Positions 9,289 to 18,463 of a stretch of 40,959 bases of DNA are shown in pieces; the stretch's first letter is position 1; the number at the start of each line of letters is the position of its first letter. The position numbers and the translations under genes are program-made. Source of the DNA: Nitrososphaeraceae archaeon (lineage in GTDB: Archaea > Thermoproteota > Nitrososphaeria > Nitrososphaerales > Nitrososphaeraceae); NCBI GenBank assembly GCA_025922715.1, contig JAICHH010000003.1, positions 1-40,959 of the forward strand. The letters are read 5' to 3'. A model generated the notes under the pieces. The model worked only from the letters and a program-made list of their open reading frames with translations. It was not told the DNA's origin and did not search any database.

Positions 9289-10569
9289 TTATTTTAAATC
9301 TGATATAATAATTTCAAATAATTTGTTTGCAATAGAATCCTTGGTTTGAACCTTTAAATGAACTACCGGTTCTTTTTGTGTAACAATAAACACTTCATTA
9401 TAATCAGATCCTATTTTGGTATTTATTCTGCCCACATCATTTGCAACAACAATATCTGCATTACATTCTTTCAATTTTTTCTTTGCCTTATTAATTAAAT
9501 AAGTATTTGAAACATCGAAATATGCTTTAAAACCAACAAGAAATATATTTTTGTCAATTAATTTAATCTCATCAATAATTTTTTTTGTAGGTACAAGTTC
9601 TAAATTAATTGAATGCGAAATTTGACTAGGTATTTTCTTTTTATGTATTTGAAGGAGTTTGAAATCTGTTACAGCAGCAGCAAAAATAACTATGTCAAAT
9701 TTCTTTGAACTGATCTCAGAGATAACTCTTGTATACATTTCGTCAGAGGTATTAACTTTAATAGTTTCTAAATTAGATGAATTAGACGAAAAAGGAACAG
9801 TAGTAAAATTTCCTACAATATGAGTAACATTGGCACCTAGTTCAAGTGAATGTTTAATTATGGCATTACCCATTTTTCCAGAACTGAGATTAGTTATAAC
9901 TCGGATTGGGTCAATATATTCCATTGTACCGCCGGATGTTACTAAGATGTTCTTTTCAGAAAGAACTTTTTTTTTACTCAAAGTAAAAAGTTCTAAAACT
10001 GATTGTAATGCTTGCTCTGGTTGAAGAATTTTCGCTTTTCCTTCGGTAATTTCAGGCTCTAGAAAAATTACACCAAGTTTTTTTAAGTGAGATATATTTT
10101 CAATCACCAATGGATTATAGTATAGTGCTTCATGCATAGCTGGTGCGATAAAGATAGGAATTTTTGATCCTAATGCCATAGACAAAATAGAGGTTATGGT
10201 AGTATCGTCTATTCCATTTGCAAATTTACCAATAGAATTAGCTGTACAGGGATACACAATTATTAAATCTGATTTGTTAAAATCTGCTAATTTAATATGT
10301 TCCATATCAGCCGTTAATTTGGTAACAACATCATTTCCAGTGGCCCATCTTAAATAATTAGGATGTAATAATATGGTAGCAGAATTTGAAATTACTGGGA
10401 ACACATTAGCACCATGTCTCATTAGTAGACGAGCAAAATCAATTGCTTTGTAGGCAGCAACACTCCCACATACACAAAGAACTATCTTTTTGTCTTTTAA
10501 AGTATTTCCGCATGTATTTGTTATATCTTTTGAAGGATGTAGATCACTAGTCATTCTTTCTTTTCTCAC
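9289..10569 (-). CDS. coaBC: Bifunctional phosphopantothenoylcysteine decarboxylase/phosphopantothenate--cysteine ligase
   Basis: KIVLCVCGSVAAYKAIDFARLL, PAMHEALY, NILVTSGGTMEYIDPIRVITNLSSGKMG, ADIVVANDV. Confidence 0.92.
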   Translation of the reverse strand: MRKERMTSDLHPSKDITNTCGNTLKDKKIVLCVCGSVAAYKAIDFARLLMRHGANVFPVISNSATILLHPNYLRWATGNDVVTKLTADMEHIKLADFNKSDLIIVYPCTANSIGKFANGIDDTTITSILSMALGSKIPIFIAPAMHEALYYNPLVIENISHLKKLGVIFLEPEITEGKAKILQPEQALQSVLELFTLSKKKVLSEKNILVTSGGTMEYIDPIRVITNLSSGKMGNAIIKHSLELGANVTHIVGNFTTVPFSSNSSNLETIKVNTSDEMYTRVISEISSKKFDIVIFAAAVTDFKLLQIHKKKIPSQISHSINLELVPTKKIIDEIKLIDKNIFLVGFKAYFDVSNTYLINKAKKKLKECNADIVVANDVGRINTKIGSDYNEVFIVTQKEPVVHLKVQTKDSIANKLFEIIISDLK

Positions 10570-11506
10570 TGATTGGGGGGGGAGGGGGAGGAGGAGCAGG
10601 ACGACTATGAGATTTTTTTTGAATTTTTTTTATTGTTTTTACTAAACGTTCATATTCTTTATCTTCTATTTTGTATGAATGTTTTTCTTCTGGAAATTTA
10701 CCTGTTTTAACATCTATAATATAACTTTGTATTGCATTCAGAATTACCTCTGAAAGATTAGTATATGTTTTTACAAATCGTGGTTTGATATTATCATACA
10801 GATTTAACATATCATGTAAAACCAGAACTTGTCCATCACAATGAGGACCTGATCCAATACCAATTGTTGGAATTTTTAAACTTTTAGAGATTAATTCTGC
10901 AACTTCTGAAGTCACCATCTCCAATACAATTGCAAAAACTCCAGTCTTCTCTAGTTCTATTGCTTCTCTTAGTAGTTGAGAGCCCCTCACAGCAGTATTG
11001 CCTTGTACTTTATATCCCTCCCAAAGTTTAGTGGTTTGAGGTTTTAATCCTATATGACCCATTACAGGAATTCCCACCTCAATAATTGCCTTAATTCTAT
11101 CAATAATTTCGATTCCACCTTCAAGTTTAACTGCGTCACTTCCCGATTTTATGAATCGAATAGCATTCTTAACTGCATGCTTTATGTCAATTTGGTATGA
11201 CCCAAAAGGCATATCAGATACTATAAGAGATCTCTTGGTACCTACAGATACTGCTCTTGAAAAAATAAGCATTTCTTTCATATTTACAGGTACAGTAGAA
11301 TTATAACCTAGCATAACCATTCCTCCACTGTCACCGACCAATATAATATCAATACCTGTATTATCACATATTTTTGCACTCCAATAATCATAAGATGTAA
11401 TAACCGAAATTTTTTCATTATTTTTCATAGATACAATATCGTTAACAACCAATTTCTTTAGTGCAGTTTTTTTATTTTTATTATTATTATTATTATTACT
11501 AGTCAT
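10547..11506 (-). CDS. panB: 3-methyl-2-oxobutanoate (ketopantoate) hydroxymethyltransferase
   Basis: ISVITSYDYWSAKICDNTGIDIILVGDSGGMVMLGYNSTVPVNM, GGIEIIDRIKAIIEVGIPVMGHIGLKPQ, TIGIGSGPHCDGQVLVLHD; N-term Asn run and C-term Pro run. Confidence 0.93.
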   Translation of the reverse strand: MTSNNNNNNKNKKTALKKLVVNDIVSMKNNEKISVITSYDYWSAKICDNTGIDIILVGDSGGMVMLGYNSTVPVNMKEMLIFSRAVSVGTKRSLIVSDMPFGSYQIDIKHAVKNAIRFIKSGSDAVKLEGGIEIIDRIKAIIEVGIPVMGHIGLKPQTTKLWEGYKVQGNTAVRGSQLLREAIELEKTGVFAIVLEMVTSEVAELISKSLKIPTIGIGSGPHCDGQVLVLHDMLNLYDNIKPRFVKTYTNLSEVILNAIQSYIIDVKTGKFPEEKHSYKIEDKEYERLVKTIKKIQKKSHSRPAPPPPPPPISEKRKND

Positions 11507-12267
11507 TATTGTTCACAATTCCATCTACGTATTATTTTTAAAGAATTCTCAATATTATGTTTATTATTAAAATTATTCAATATTTTCAATAGAGAGTTCT
11601 GACTCATTTGTTTCAATTGTTTTGAAGTTTTAACAAGTTCGGGAATAGCTCTTACAATATTGTCTATTATACTTATTGTGGCATTCTGTGCCGTTCGTGA
11701 AAGAGGATTCAGATCAACTGTAATTACTTTTTTTTGCATATTAATTAATGCCTGTGTACGGTCACCATCTTCTAAGGGTACCAAAACGACATCAGCTAGA
11801 AATATTCCTTCAGGATCAACATGTCTCCGATTACTAGTCAGCTCTGGTATTTTTAGAAATTTTTTTTGACCCACTCCAAGAATATTGTTTGCTCCATTTT
11901 TTTTTAGAGTTTCGGCGATTAAATTTTCTCGTCTTTTATTTCTATAGAACAGGTTAACTTCTATTGATGATCTAGTTTCATTGGCTAGATCAACAATCTC
12001 TTTAGGACATAATGCTGTCGTATTTCCATTTACAGATATTACAGGTCTCTTAGCAAGTAACAATAAACTTGATGCCGCTTTAATTGCATCAAAAGCATAA
12101 TTAGATGTTTTTTCACCAATAAGATAATCGAATGCTTCTCCTCTACCATGAGCTATTAGCCCTTCACTAACTACCAAGCCAGATTTGAAACCATTAGCAA
12201 GTAATTGTCTTACTGCAAGAGATTTTGCTCTTGGGTGATTGGATGGTATATGATTAGTTTCGATCAA
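11506..12267 (-). CDS. 4-phosphopantoate--beta-alanine ligase (archaeal phosphopantothenate synthetase)
   Basis: IPSNHPRAKSLAVRQLLANGFKSGLVVSEGLIAHGRGEAFDYLIGE, HVDPEGIFLADVVLVPLEDGDRTQALI; located in the CoA operon. Confidence 0.88.
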   Translation of the reverse strand: MIETNHIPSNHPRAKSLAVRQLLANGFKSGLVVSEGLIAHGRGEAFDYLIGEKTSNYAFDAIKAASSLLLLAKRPVISVNGNTTALCPKEIVDLANETRSSIEVNLFYRNKRRENLIAETLKKNGANNILGVGQKKFLKIPELTSNRRHVDPEGIFLADVVLVPLEDGDRTQALINMQKKVITVDLNPLSRTAQNATISIIDNIVRAIPELVKTSKQLKQMSQNSLLKILNNFNNKHNIENSLKIIRRWNCEQ

Positions 12268-13198
12268 AATTTTCTATCACTGCTCCTCGATTATCAATAT
12301 CCGAAACTATCAAAGTACCCCGGAACTTCTTCAACACGGAGGTAACTGTAGAAATCTCGTTAGGAGGAACCAATGTGAAAATTGTTTCTCCAAACATACC
12401 TATACTACAATCTATCCCAGAATTGTTTAATTCTTCTATTGGTTTGGCACACACTCCTTTTGTCAATCCTAAGAAATCTGCGAACTCATAAGACATTCTT
12501 AAAAAAGAATTAACATCTTTAGATAATAATAATCGTTCTACCATCTTTTTGCCAAGAATATTAGCATTATTTGAATAATTAGAAAGAATTTTTTTTGTGG
12601 AGAGAGGACTAATACAAAGAATAATAGCTTTGTAATTATCTAGTTCTATTTTAGTTACTTTACCTATTCCTGGAGCTCCAAAACTAGTCCTGATCTCTAG
12701 TCCACCATAAAATTCTGAGATTACAGTACCTAAACCCGTATTGCATTCAATTTCTGCTATATGTGCAATTTGAGCGGCCTCTTCCTTTAAGAATTTTATA
12801 TCAAGGGCTTTATTCAAAGCATAAGAAAGGCTTAAAGCCGCTGCTCCACTTGTTCCTAATCCATAACCAATAGGAATATCTATAAAGTGATTTATTTTTA
12901 TATAATAGGTAAAATCAAATTTATCAAGATAATACTGCGCTACCCATTCTGAAACTTCTGCATTATTTGTTAATAAATTATTAATATAGATCTGATACCA
13001 TTTATTCTTCGATTTGTAAAGTTCTACAGATGTGGTTACTCCTTTTTTAAAAGAAAAACCAGCCCCTTTAGATCCATAAAAAAGTAGATCTGTGTTTTGG
13101 TTTTTTTTATCCTTTGGTTTTTCAAAAAAACCTGTAATATGACCAGGACTGAATGCTGTACACCTAGCAACGAGGTCACCAGTTTCAGAAGTGGTCAT
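12254..13198 (-). CDS. Pantoate kinase (GHMP kinase family)
   Basis: FSPGHITGFFE, DIPIGYGLGTSGAAALSLSYALNKAL GHMP motif; first gene of the CoA operon. Confidence 0.87.
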   Translation of the reverse strand: MTTSETGDLVARCTAFSPGHITGFFEKPKDKKNQNTDLLFYGSKGAGFSFKKGVTTSVELYKSKNKWYQIYINNLLTNNAEVSEWVAQYYLDKFDFTYYIKINHFIDIPIGYGLGTSGAAALSLSYALNKALDIKFLKEEAAQIAHIAEIECNTGLGTVISEFYGGLEIRTSFGAPGIGKVTKIELDNYKAIILCISPLSTKKILSNYSNNANILGKKMVERLLLSKDVNSFLRMSYEFADFLGLTKGVCAKPIEELNNSGIDCSIGMFGETIFTLVPPNEISTVTSVLKKFRGTLIVSDIDNRGAVIENFDRN

Positions 13199-13464
13199 AG
13201 ACTTAAAGTAAATATAACATGAAAATATAAAAATATCGATACCAACCTATAATAAAATGAGTTACTTTTATACAAATCGATTCTTAAATATTGTAATTAA
13301 ATTGTCTATTACATGGTAAAATTTAATTTAAGGTAGTTTTTCATTGTTGTTGCTGTTGGGATCACTCTTTATTCATTTAAATTATATAAATAAATTTTTT
13401 AAATTTTAAATGAAAAGAAAGAAATTTTATAGGAAAAATGGAATATAGTAAGAGGCGATAACTA

Positions 13465-14271
13465 TTGTCCAAGGATATAGAAATTATTTGTATTGGCAAT
13501 GAAATATTGAACGGAACTACAATTGAAAAAAATTCATCTTGGCTCACAACAAGAATAAGACGAATAGGAGGTAATGTATCCAGAATAACAATAATTCGAG
13601 ATGATGCTAAGGAGATTGAATTAACAATAAATGAAGCATTAAGCCGTCATCCTGTATGGATAATAACATCTGGTGGTCTTGGTCCTACATATGATGATAT
13701 TACCATTGAATCAATTGGAAGAGCACTGAAAAGGAAATTCATATGCGATCCTATTGCATTAGCAATTCTGAAGAAAAATTATTTTAAGCGTGGTATAAAG
13801 AAATTAAATAAATATCAATTAAAGATGTCTTTTGTACCTGAAAATTCCCAAATAATAGATAATTTAATAGGTACCGCGCCATCAGTATTAATTAAATATA
13901 GAGAAACAAAAATAATTTGTTTGCCAGGTGTACCTATAGAATTAAGACACATTTTTAAAAAGAATATATCTACAATGATAATAAATGAGTACAAGGACAT
14001 CATTTTCAAAGAACAATTTATAAAGACAATTAAAATCAGAGAGAGTCAGATTGCAAAATTTTTAGAAACAATTACTAAGAAATATGATGAAAAGGAATAC
14101 GATTTTTATATCAAAACACATGCAAAAAATCCAACCTCAAAAGTACCAAAAATAAATATTTATGTTTCTATTAAAGGCTATGATGAAAAAATAGTAAATA
14201 TAAAATTCGAGAATATAATAAATAAAATTAAAAAAGAAATATACAGATTAGAGGGAGAAATAAATTTGTAA
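13465..14271 (+). CDS. CinA/MoaB-like molybdopterin-binding-domain protein (competence/damage-inducible protein A-like)
   Basis: IEIICIGNEILNGTTIEKNSSWLTTRIRRIGGNVSRITIIRDD, TSGGLGPTYDDITIESIGRAL, CLPGVPIELRHIF. Confidence 0.85.
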   Translation: MSKDIEIICIGNEILNGTTIEKNSSWLTTRIRRIGGNVSRITIIRDDAKEIELTINEALSRHPVWIITSGGLGPTYDDITIESIGRALKRKFICDPIALAILKKNYFKRGIKKLNKYQLKMSFVPENSQIIDNLIGTAPSVLIKYRETKIICLPGVPIELRHIFKKNISTMIINEYKDIIFKEQFIKTIKIRESQIAKFLETITKKYDEKEYDFYIKTHAKNPTSKVPKINIYVSIKGYDEKIVNIKFENIINKIKKEIYRLEGEINL

Positions 14272-16680
14272 TTAATGAATAGCAAGAAAAGTATTTGTAG
14301 AAATAAATGGACGTAAAGAGTCTTGTATAGTAGCATATACCTTTAGAGTAACAGGTCCTAATGGAATTTTATCCGTTTCCTCTATTGGTAAAGCAATTTT
14401 AAAGTAGCCTACTTTATTATGTATTGGTACTGCTTTTCCCTGTGAAATAATATTTCCATTATAATCGGTAAGAAAGAATTCTGCCGTTACAGAAGATGAA
14501 TTTGTTGTAGTCAGTGGAATATTATCAACTAGAATCTGAAATTCAAAAATTTTTTCTTCTCCGATCTTTATAAACTTAGAGAAATTAAGAGATGCGACTT
14601 GAATGGATTTAGGGTTTACAAAGTTTGACCAATAATCTCGTTCAAAAGGATAGGAAGAATCATTAAAGATTTTAATATCAATGATTCTTCCTGATGGATT
14701 ATATCTGTCTAAATAGAAGGCACCATTACTTATTAGTGCATGATTATGTTTTTCTATCCAATCTATACTAGCCTCATATCTATCTTTTGCTTCTTCTAGA
14801 CTTACAATACCCTTGAGAGGAGAAGGAATAAAGTTTTCATTCTTCATCTTAAGGAGCTCTTTTTTTATTAAATTAGCATGCTCTGGAATTATTAACGATA
14901 ACCATTCTGCATTCTTTGTAGTTGATTGGGATTTAGAAAATGAAAGATCATTGGATAAAACTAATCTTTCAGAAGCTGCAGTTATCTCCCAAGGTTCTTG
15001 AGCCCACACTCCTGCACTTGCAGCTATTTCTTTATCATCATAATGCCATTGATCCAAATATGATTCTACAATATCATCCCCATTTTCAGAGATAAATCTC
15101 ACTCCTTTAAAATAAGGTAATCCCAGCTCTACTCTGGAAGTATATTCTGGATCAATAGTAAGATCACCATCTCCACTATTTGTGCCCCATTCATACATAA
15201 AATATAAAGAGTATAATAAGTCAGATTTATCCATTGGAATTCCGTTATGCCAGTTGGAGTACAAAATTTTATATGTAACTTTGCTTAATGATGTGGAATT
15301 CTTTTCTACAGGTATCCATCCCAATGCACTATTCCAAATAATAGTATCCGGATGAATTTGTATTCTCTCATCAGGACCATTTGTTGTTGAATTTAGAATT
15401 TGATTTCTCATTGAAATAACTTCTCCTGTAAAGGGATGTCTCAGAGTAGCACTATCAGCAATATTAGAGTAGATATTTATGCTATAAGCGTCACTAAATC
15501 CACCTATATTATTCCACGCACCTTGATAAATTTGTTTAACTCCTACTTTTAGAGAATGATCTCTTTCAGATTTTGCGTTCAGTAATGAATATTTGCTTGT
15601 AATACCAGCCCCAAAATCATTTACTAGACCAGTTACAGAAGAAGAAACAGCATAAGGATCAATATTCTTGACTAAAAAAATACGTACTGACTCTTCAATT
15701 CCCATTCTGGTTGCCTCGTTAAGTAAATTATTTCTTTCATTTTCAGAGGTAAAGTTTGAGAAGACTAATTTTTGAGTTATTTTATCCAATGTAGAATTCC
15801 TATATTGCCAAAATCCAGGATTTTGATTTCCTGGCATGTTAGCATACCAAGGGGCATACATTTGAGCAAGGACTGCATCATTATACTTTATAAAAGATGT
15901 AGATCCAGCAAATGCTTCAGTATATACATGCCATAAAAATTTCTGCGGATCCGATCCTTGAGTAAGGGTAACAGCTTTATTTAGATCGCTATAATCCTTT
16001 ATAATTGTAAAACCCAATTGGTCAAGTTCTGAAGAAACTAATTCTCCGAGAACTTTCCTTTGAAGATCATCACTCCGTATTAAAACTTTTAATTTAATAG
16101 GTTTATCCTTAAAATACCATTTCTCATCTTTTAATTTTGCTCCATGTGCTAGCAAAGTTTTTTTAATTTGTTTTAATGCATAATCTGGATCATAATGGAA
16201 TCCAAATGACTCAACAGTGTCCATTACTACAGGATAATCAGGTGAGAAAAGACCAAAAGGATCGTGCATTGGAATTCCATAACCATGTAATACCTCATTT
16301 GAAATAAAATTTCGGTTTATTAAAAAATTTATAGCAAACCTAATATCACGAAATTCAAAGGGATTGATGGTATCATTAGTTGATGATGGAGAAGGATTTA
16401 ACAAAATTCCAAATGAACCGCCAATTTTATTAAATAATGTAACACTCACATCGTTTTTTATATCTGTAACTAAGTCAAGAGGAATACGAAAAAAATATGT
16501 ATCCAAGTTGCCAGACTTTATTTCCTCAATAGCAACATTTTCATCCAAATAATGGATAAATCTTACACTGTCAATATTTTTTGTTTCTTCTTGAGTTGAA
16601 AATTCAAAAGATAACTGAAAACCCAACAAGAAACAAAAAGAGAGGAGAAGAATAAGATAGAAATTAGTAAATTTATTCAT
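14272..16680 (-). CDS. Secreted ABC transporter substrate-binding protein (SBP_bac_5/oligopeptide-binding type)
   Basis: 802-aa ORF with N-terminal hydrophobic signal segment; FEFRDIRFAINFLINRNFISNEVLHGYGIPMHDPFG and domain layout typical of family 5 extracellular SBPs. Confidence 0.75.
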   Translation of the reverse strand: MNKFTNFYLILLLSFCFLLGFQLSFEFSTQEETKNIDSVRFIHYLDENVAIEEIKSGNLDTYFFRIPLDLVTDIKNDVSVTLFNKIGGSFGILLNPSPSSTNDTINPFEFRDIRFAINFLINRNFISNEVLHGYGIPMHDPFGLFSPDYPVVMDTVESFGFHYDPDYALKQIKKTLLAHGAKLKDEKWYFKDKPIKLKVLIRSDDLQRKVLGELVSSELDQLGFTIIKDYSDLNKAVTLTQGSDPQKFLWHVYTEAFAGSTSFIKYNDAVLAQMYAPWYANMPGNQNPGFWQYRNSTLDKITQKLVFSNFTSENERNNLLNEATRMGIEESVRIFLVKNIDPYAVSSSVTGLVNDFGAGITSKYSLLNAKSERDHSLKVGVKQIYQGAWNNIGGFSDAYSINIYSNIADSATLRHPFTGEVISMRNQILNSTTNGPDERIQIHPDTIIWNSALGWIPVEKNSTSLSKVTYKILYSNWHNGIPMDKSDLLYSLYFMYEWGTNSGDGDLTIDPEYTSRVELGLPYFKGVRFISENGDDIVESYLDQWHYDDKEIAASAGVWAQEPWEITAASERLVLSNDLSFSKSQSTTKNAEWLSLIIPEHANLIKKELLKMKNENFIPSPLKGIVSLEEAKDRYEASIDWIEKHNHALISNGAFYLDRYNPSGRIIDIKIFNDSSYPFERDYWSNFVNPKSIQVASLNFSKFIKIGEEKIFEFQILVDNIPLTTTNSSSVTAEFFLTDYNGNIISQGKAVPIHNKVGYFKIALPIEETDKIPLGPVTLKVYATIQDSLRPFISTNTFLAIH

Positions 16681-16755
16681 AATTAATGCTCACAGCATAA
16701 AATAGGTTTACCTACAACAATAACGGTTATTCTTGAAATACAGCTTAAAAATTAG

Positions 16756-17670
16756 TTAAAGTTTGAGATGAGTTTTCAATCCTTTATAACGATTCCTAAT
16801 AGTTACTTCCGTGACTCCTGCAGCCTCTGCTACATCCTTTTGTGTCTTATTTTCTCCATTCATAACGCATGCAACATATAATGCAGCTGCTGCTAGACCC
16901 ATTGGATCTTTCCCTGCTGAAATTTTACCTTCCTCCGCTTTTTTAAGAATTTCTAGGGCTTTACGTTTAGTTTTTTCAGACAATCCTGCTTTGCTAGCAA
17001 TTCTTGCAACACATTTTACTGGATCTACAACTGGCATTCTTAAGTCAAGCTCTCTAATTAAAAGTCGATAACAACGTGCAACATCCTTTTTCTTTATATT
17101 GCTTGCATTTGCTATATCTTTTAGGGTTCTAGGTGTTTCTGTATCACGACATGCAGCATATAATGCAGCTGCAACGAGAGCAGAAATAGATCGGCCTCTT
17201 ACTAATCCTTTTTCTAACGCCTTTCTATAGATATATGCGGCCTTTTCTATTACTGCATCTCCCACTGCTAGTTTGTCTTTTAGCCTATCTAACTCACTAA
17301 AAGCTTGTCTAAAATTACGATCGACTGGTTCATGGACCTGACTTCTGCTATCCCATGTTCTAAGCCTTTCAATAGTGCTTTTCATTGAAGAGGAAAGTGG
17401 TTTACCAGAAGCATCTTTGTCCACAGGTCCTATAATGGTTGCTAATCCCATGTCGTGCATAGCTAAAGAAGTTGGAATTCCTGCACGGCTTCTATCTTCG
17501 TGTTCTTCTTTGGAAAATGCTCTCCATTCCGGCCCTGTTTCTTCTATTCTTTCATTAATGACAAAACCACAATTTCCACAAAACATCTCACCTGTAGAAT
17601 TGTCAGTCACCATCGGACCTTTGCCACATCTTGGGCACCGATCGCCAAAAAGCGATATATCTTTAACCAT
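16756..17670 (-). CDS. tfb: Transcription initiation factor TFB
   Basis: N-term zinc ribbon CPRCGKGPMVTDNSTGEMFCGNCG, B-finger GPEWRAFSKEEHEDRSRAG, two cyclin repeats. Confidence 0.96.
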   Translation of the reverse strand: MVKDISLFGDRCPRCGKGPMVTDNSTGEMFCGNCGFVINERIEETGPEWRAFSKEEHEDRSRAGIPTSLAMHDMGLATIIGPVDKDASGKPLSSSMKSTIERLRTWDSRSQVHEPVDRNFRQAFSELDRLKDKLAVGDAVIEKAAYIYRKALEKGLVRGRSISALVAAALYAACRDTETPRTLKDIANASNIKKKDVARCYRLLIRELDLRMPVVDPVKCVARIASKAGLSEKTKRKALEILKKAEEGKISAGKDPMGLAAAALYVACVMNGENKTQKDVAEAAGVTEVTIRNRYKGLKTHLKL

Positions 17671-17825
17671 TCATTTCACCACAAAACTTTTTAATAACTA
17701 AATCCGTACTATTTATGTTTTATTCTAACATATAAATATTACCCTATTAATAGGCAGGGGGATCAACATTCTATAAAATTTACCCGAATTAAATCCGAAA
17801 AGTTTTATATCATCGACAAATAACT

Positions 17826-18134
17826 TTATTGCACTTCTATTGCTTCTTGGTTAAATCCTTTTTTTACTAAATAACTTTTAACGTCTTCACGATGGTCACC
17901 TTGTAACATAATAAAACCATCTTTAGCTGTTCCACCACATGCAAATTGGCTTTTAAGCTCTTTAACAATATTGTGCATATTGGTTACTTTAGGATCTATC
18001 CCTTCTATCATAGTGGTAGTCTTAGAAAATCTCCGAGTTTCAAGGCGGATGATTATTCTTGTCTCTTCTTTTTCAAGTTCACCACAAGGACATAAATCAT
18101 CAGGTAATCCACATTTTTTACATATAACCGCCAT
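17826..18134 (-). CDS. Translation initiation factor aIF1 (SUI1 family)
   Basis: CKKCGLPDDLCPCGELEKEETRIIIRLETRRFSKTTTMIEGIDPK...LKSQFACGGTAKDGFIMLQGDHREDVKSYLVKKGF. Confidence 0.93.
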   Translation of the reverse strand: MAVICKKCGLPDDLCPCGELEKEETRIIIRLETRRFSKTTTMIEGIDPKVTNMHNIVKELKSQFACGGTAKDGFIMLQGDHREDVKSYLVKKGFNQEAIEVQ

Positions 18135-18269
18135 ATTATATTTATCTATACTTTTCTTAGCTTCTTATTAAGCCTTACCTAGTACCTTTAAAAAGATTCT
18201 GATTTTATAAACCATCCTGATTACAATAAACGATAGCTATTTAAGGAATAATGTTTTATATTTTGTGAA

Positions 18270-18446
18270 TTGAGCAGCAAAAAGAAAAATGCACCATTAC
18301 CAGCATCTAGTGCTGGTTTATTAAGATTCTTTGAGGATGAAACGAAAGGAGTAAAGGTGAAACCAGAAGTTGTTCTTGGAGTTACTGGGGCTTTAATTGC
18401 AATTTCGATCATGATTCGAGTGATATTTCCAGTTGTAGGTGCATAA
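18270..18446 (+). CDS. Preprotein translocase subunit Sec61beta (SecG-like); not in the ORF track (58 aa, TTG start)
   Basis: My translation: (M)SSKKKNAPLPASSAGLLRFFEDETKGVKVKPEVVLGVTGALIAISIMIRVIFPVVGA*, characteristic Sec61beta N-terminal AGLLRFFEDE plus single C-terminal TM. Confidence 0.9.
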   Translation: MSSKKKNAPLPASSAGLLRFFEDETKGVKVKPEVVLGVTGALIAISIMIRVIFPVVGA

Positions 18447-18463
18447 CGACTCAATCTTATAAG

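Noticed and set aside
13373-13413. Inverted repeat tcatttaaa...tttaaatga upstream of the CinA-like gene
   Set aside because: Short and purely A/T; expected by chance in AT-rich intergenic DNA.
17375-17701. + strand ORFs overlapping the 5' part of TFB (108 and 64 aa)
   Set aside because: TFB on the minus strand is unambiguous.
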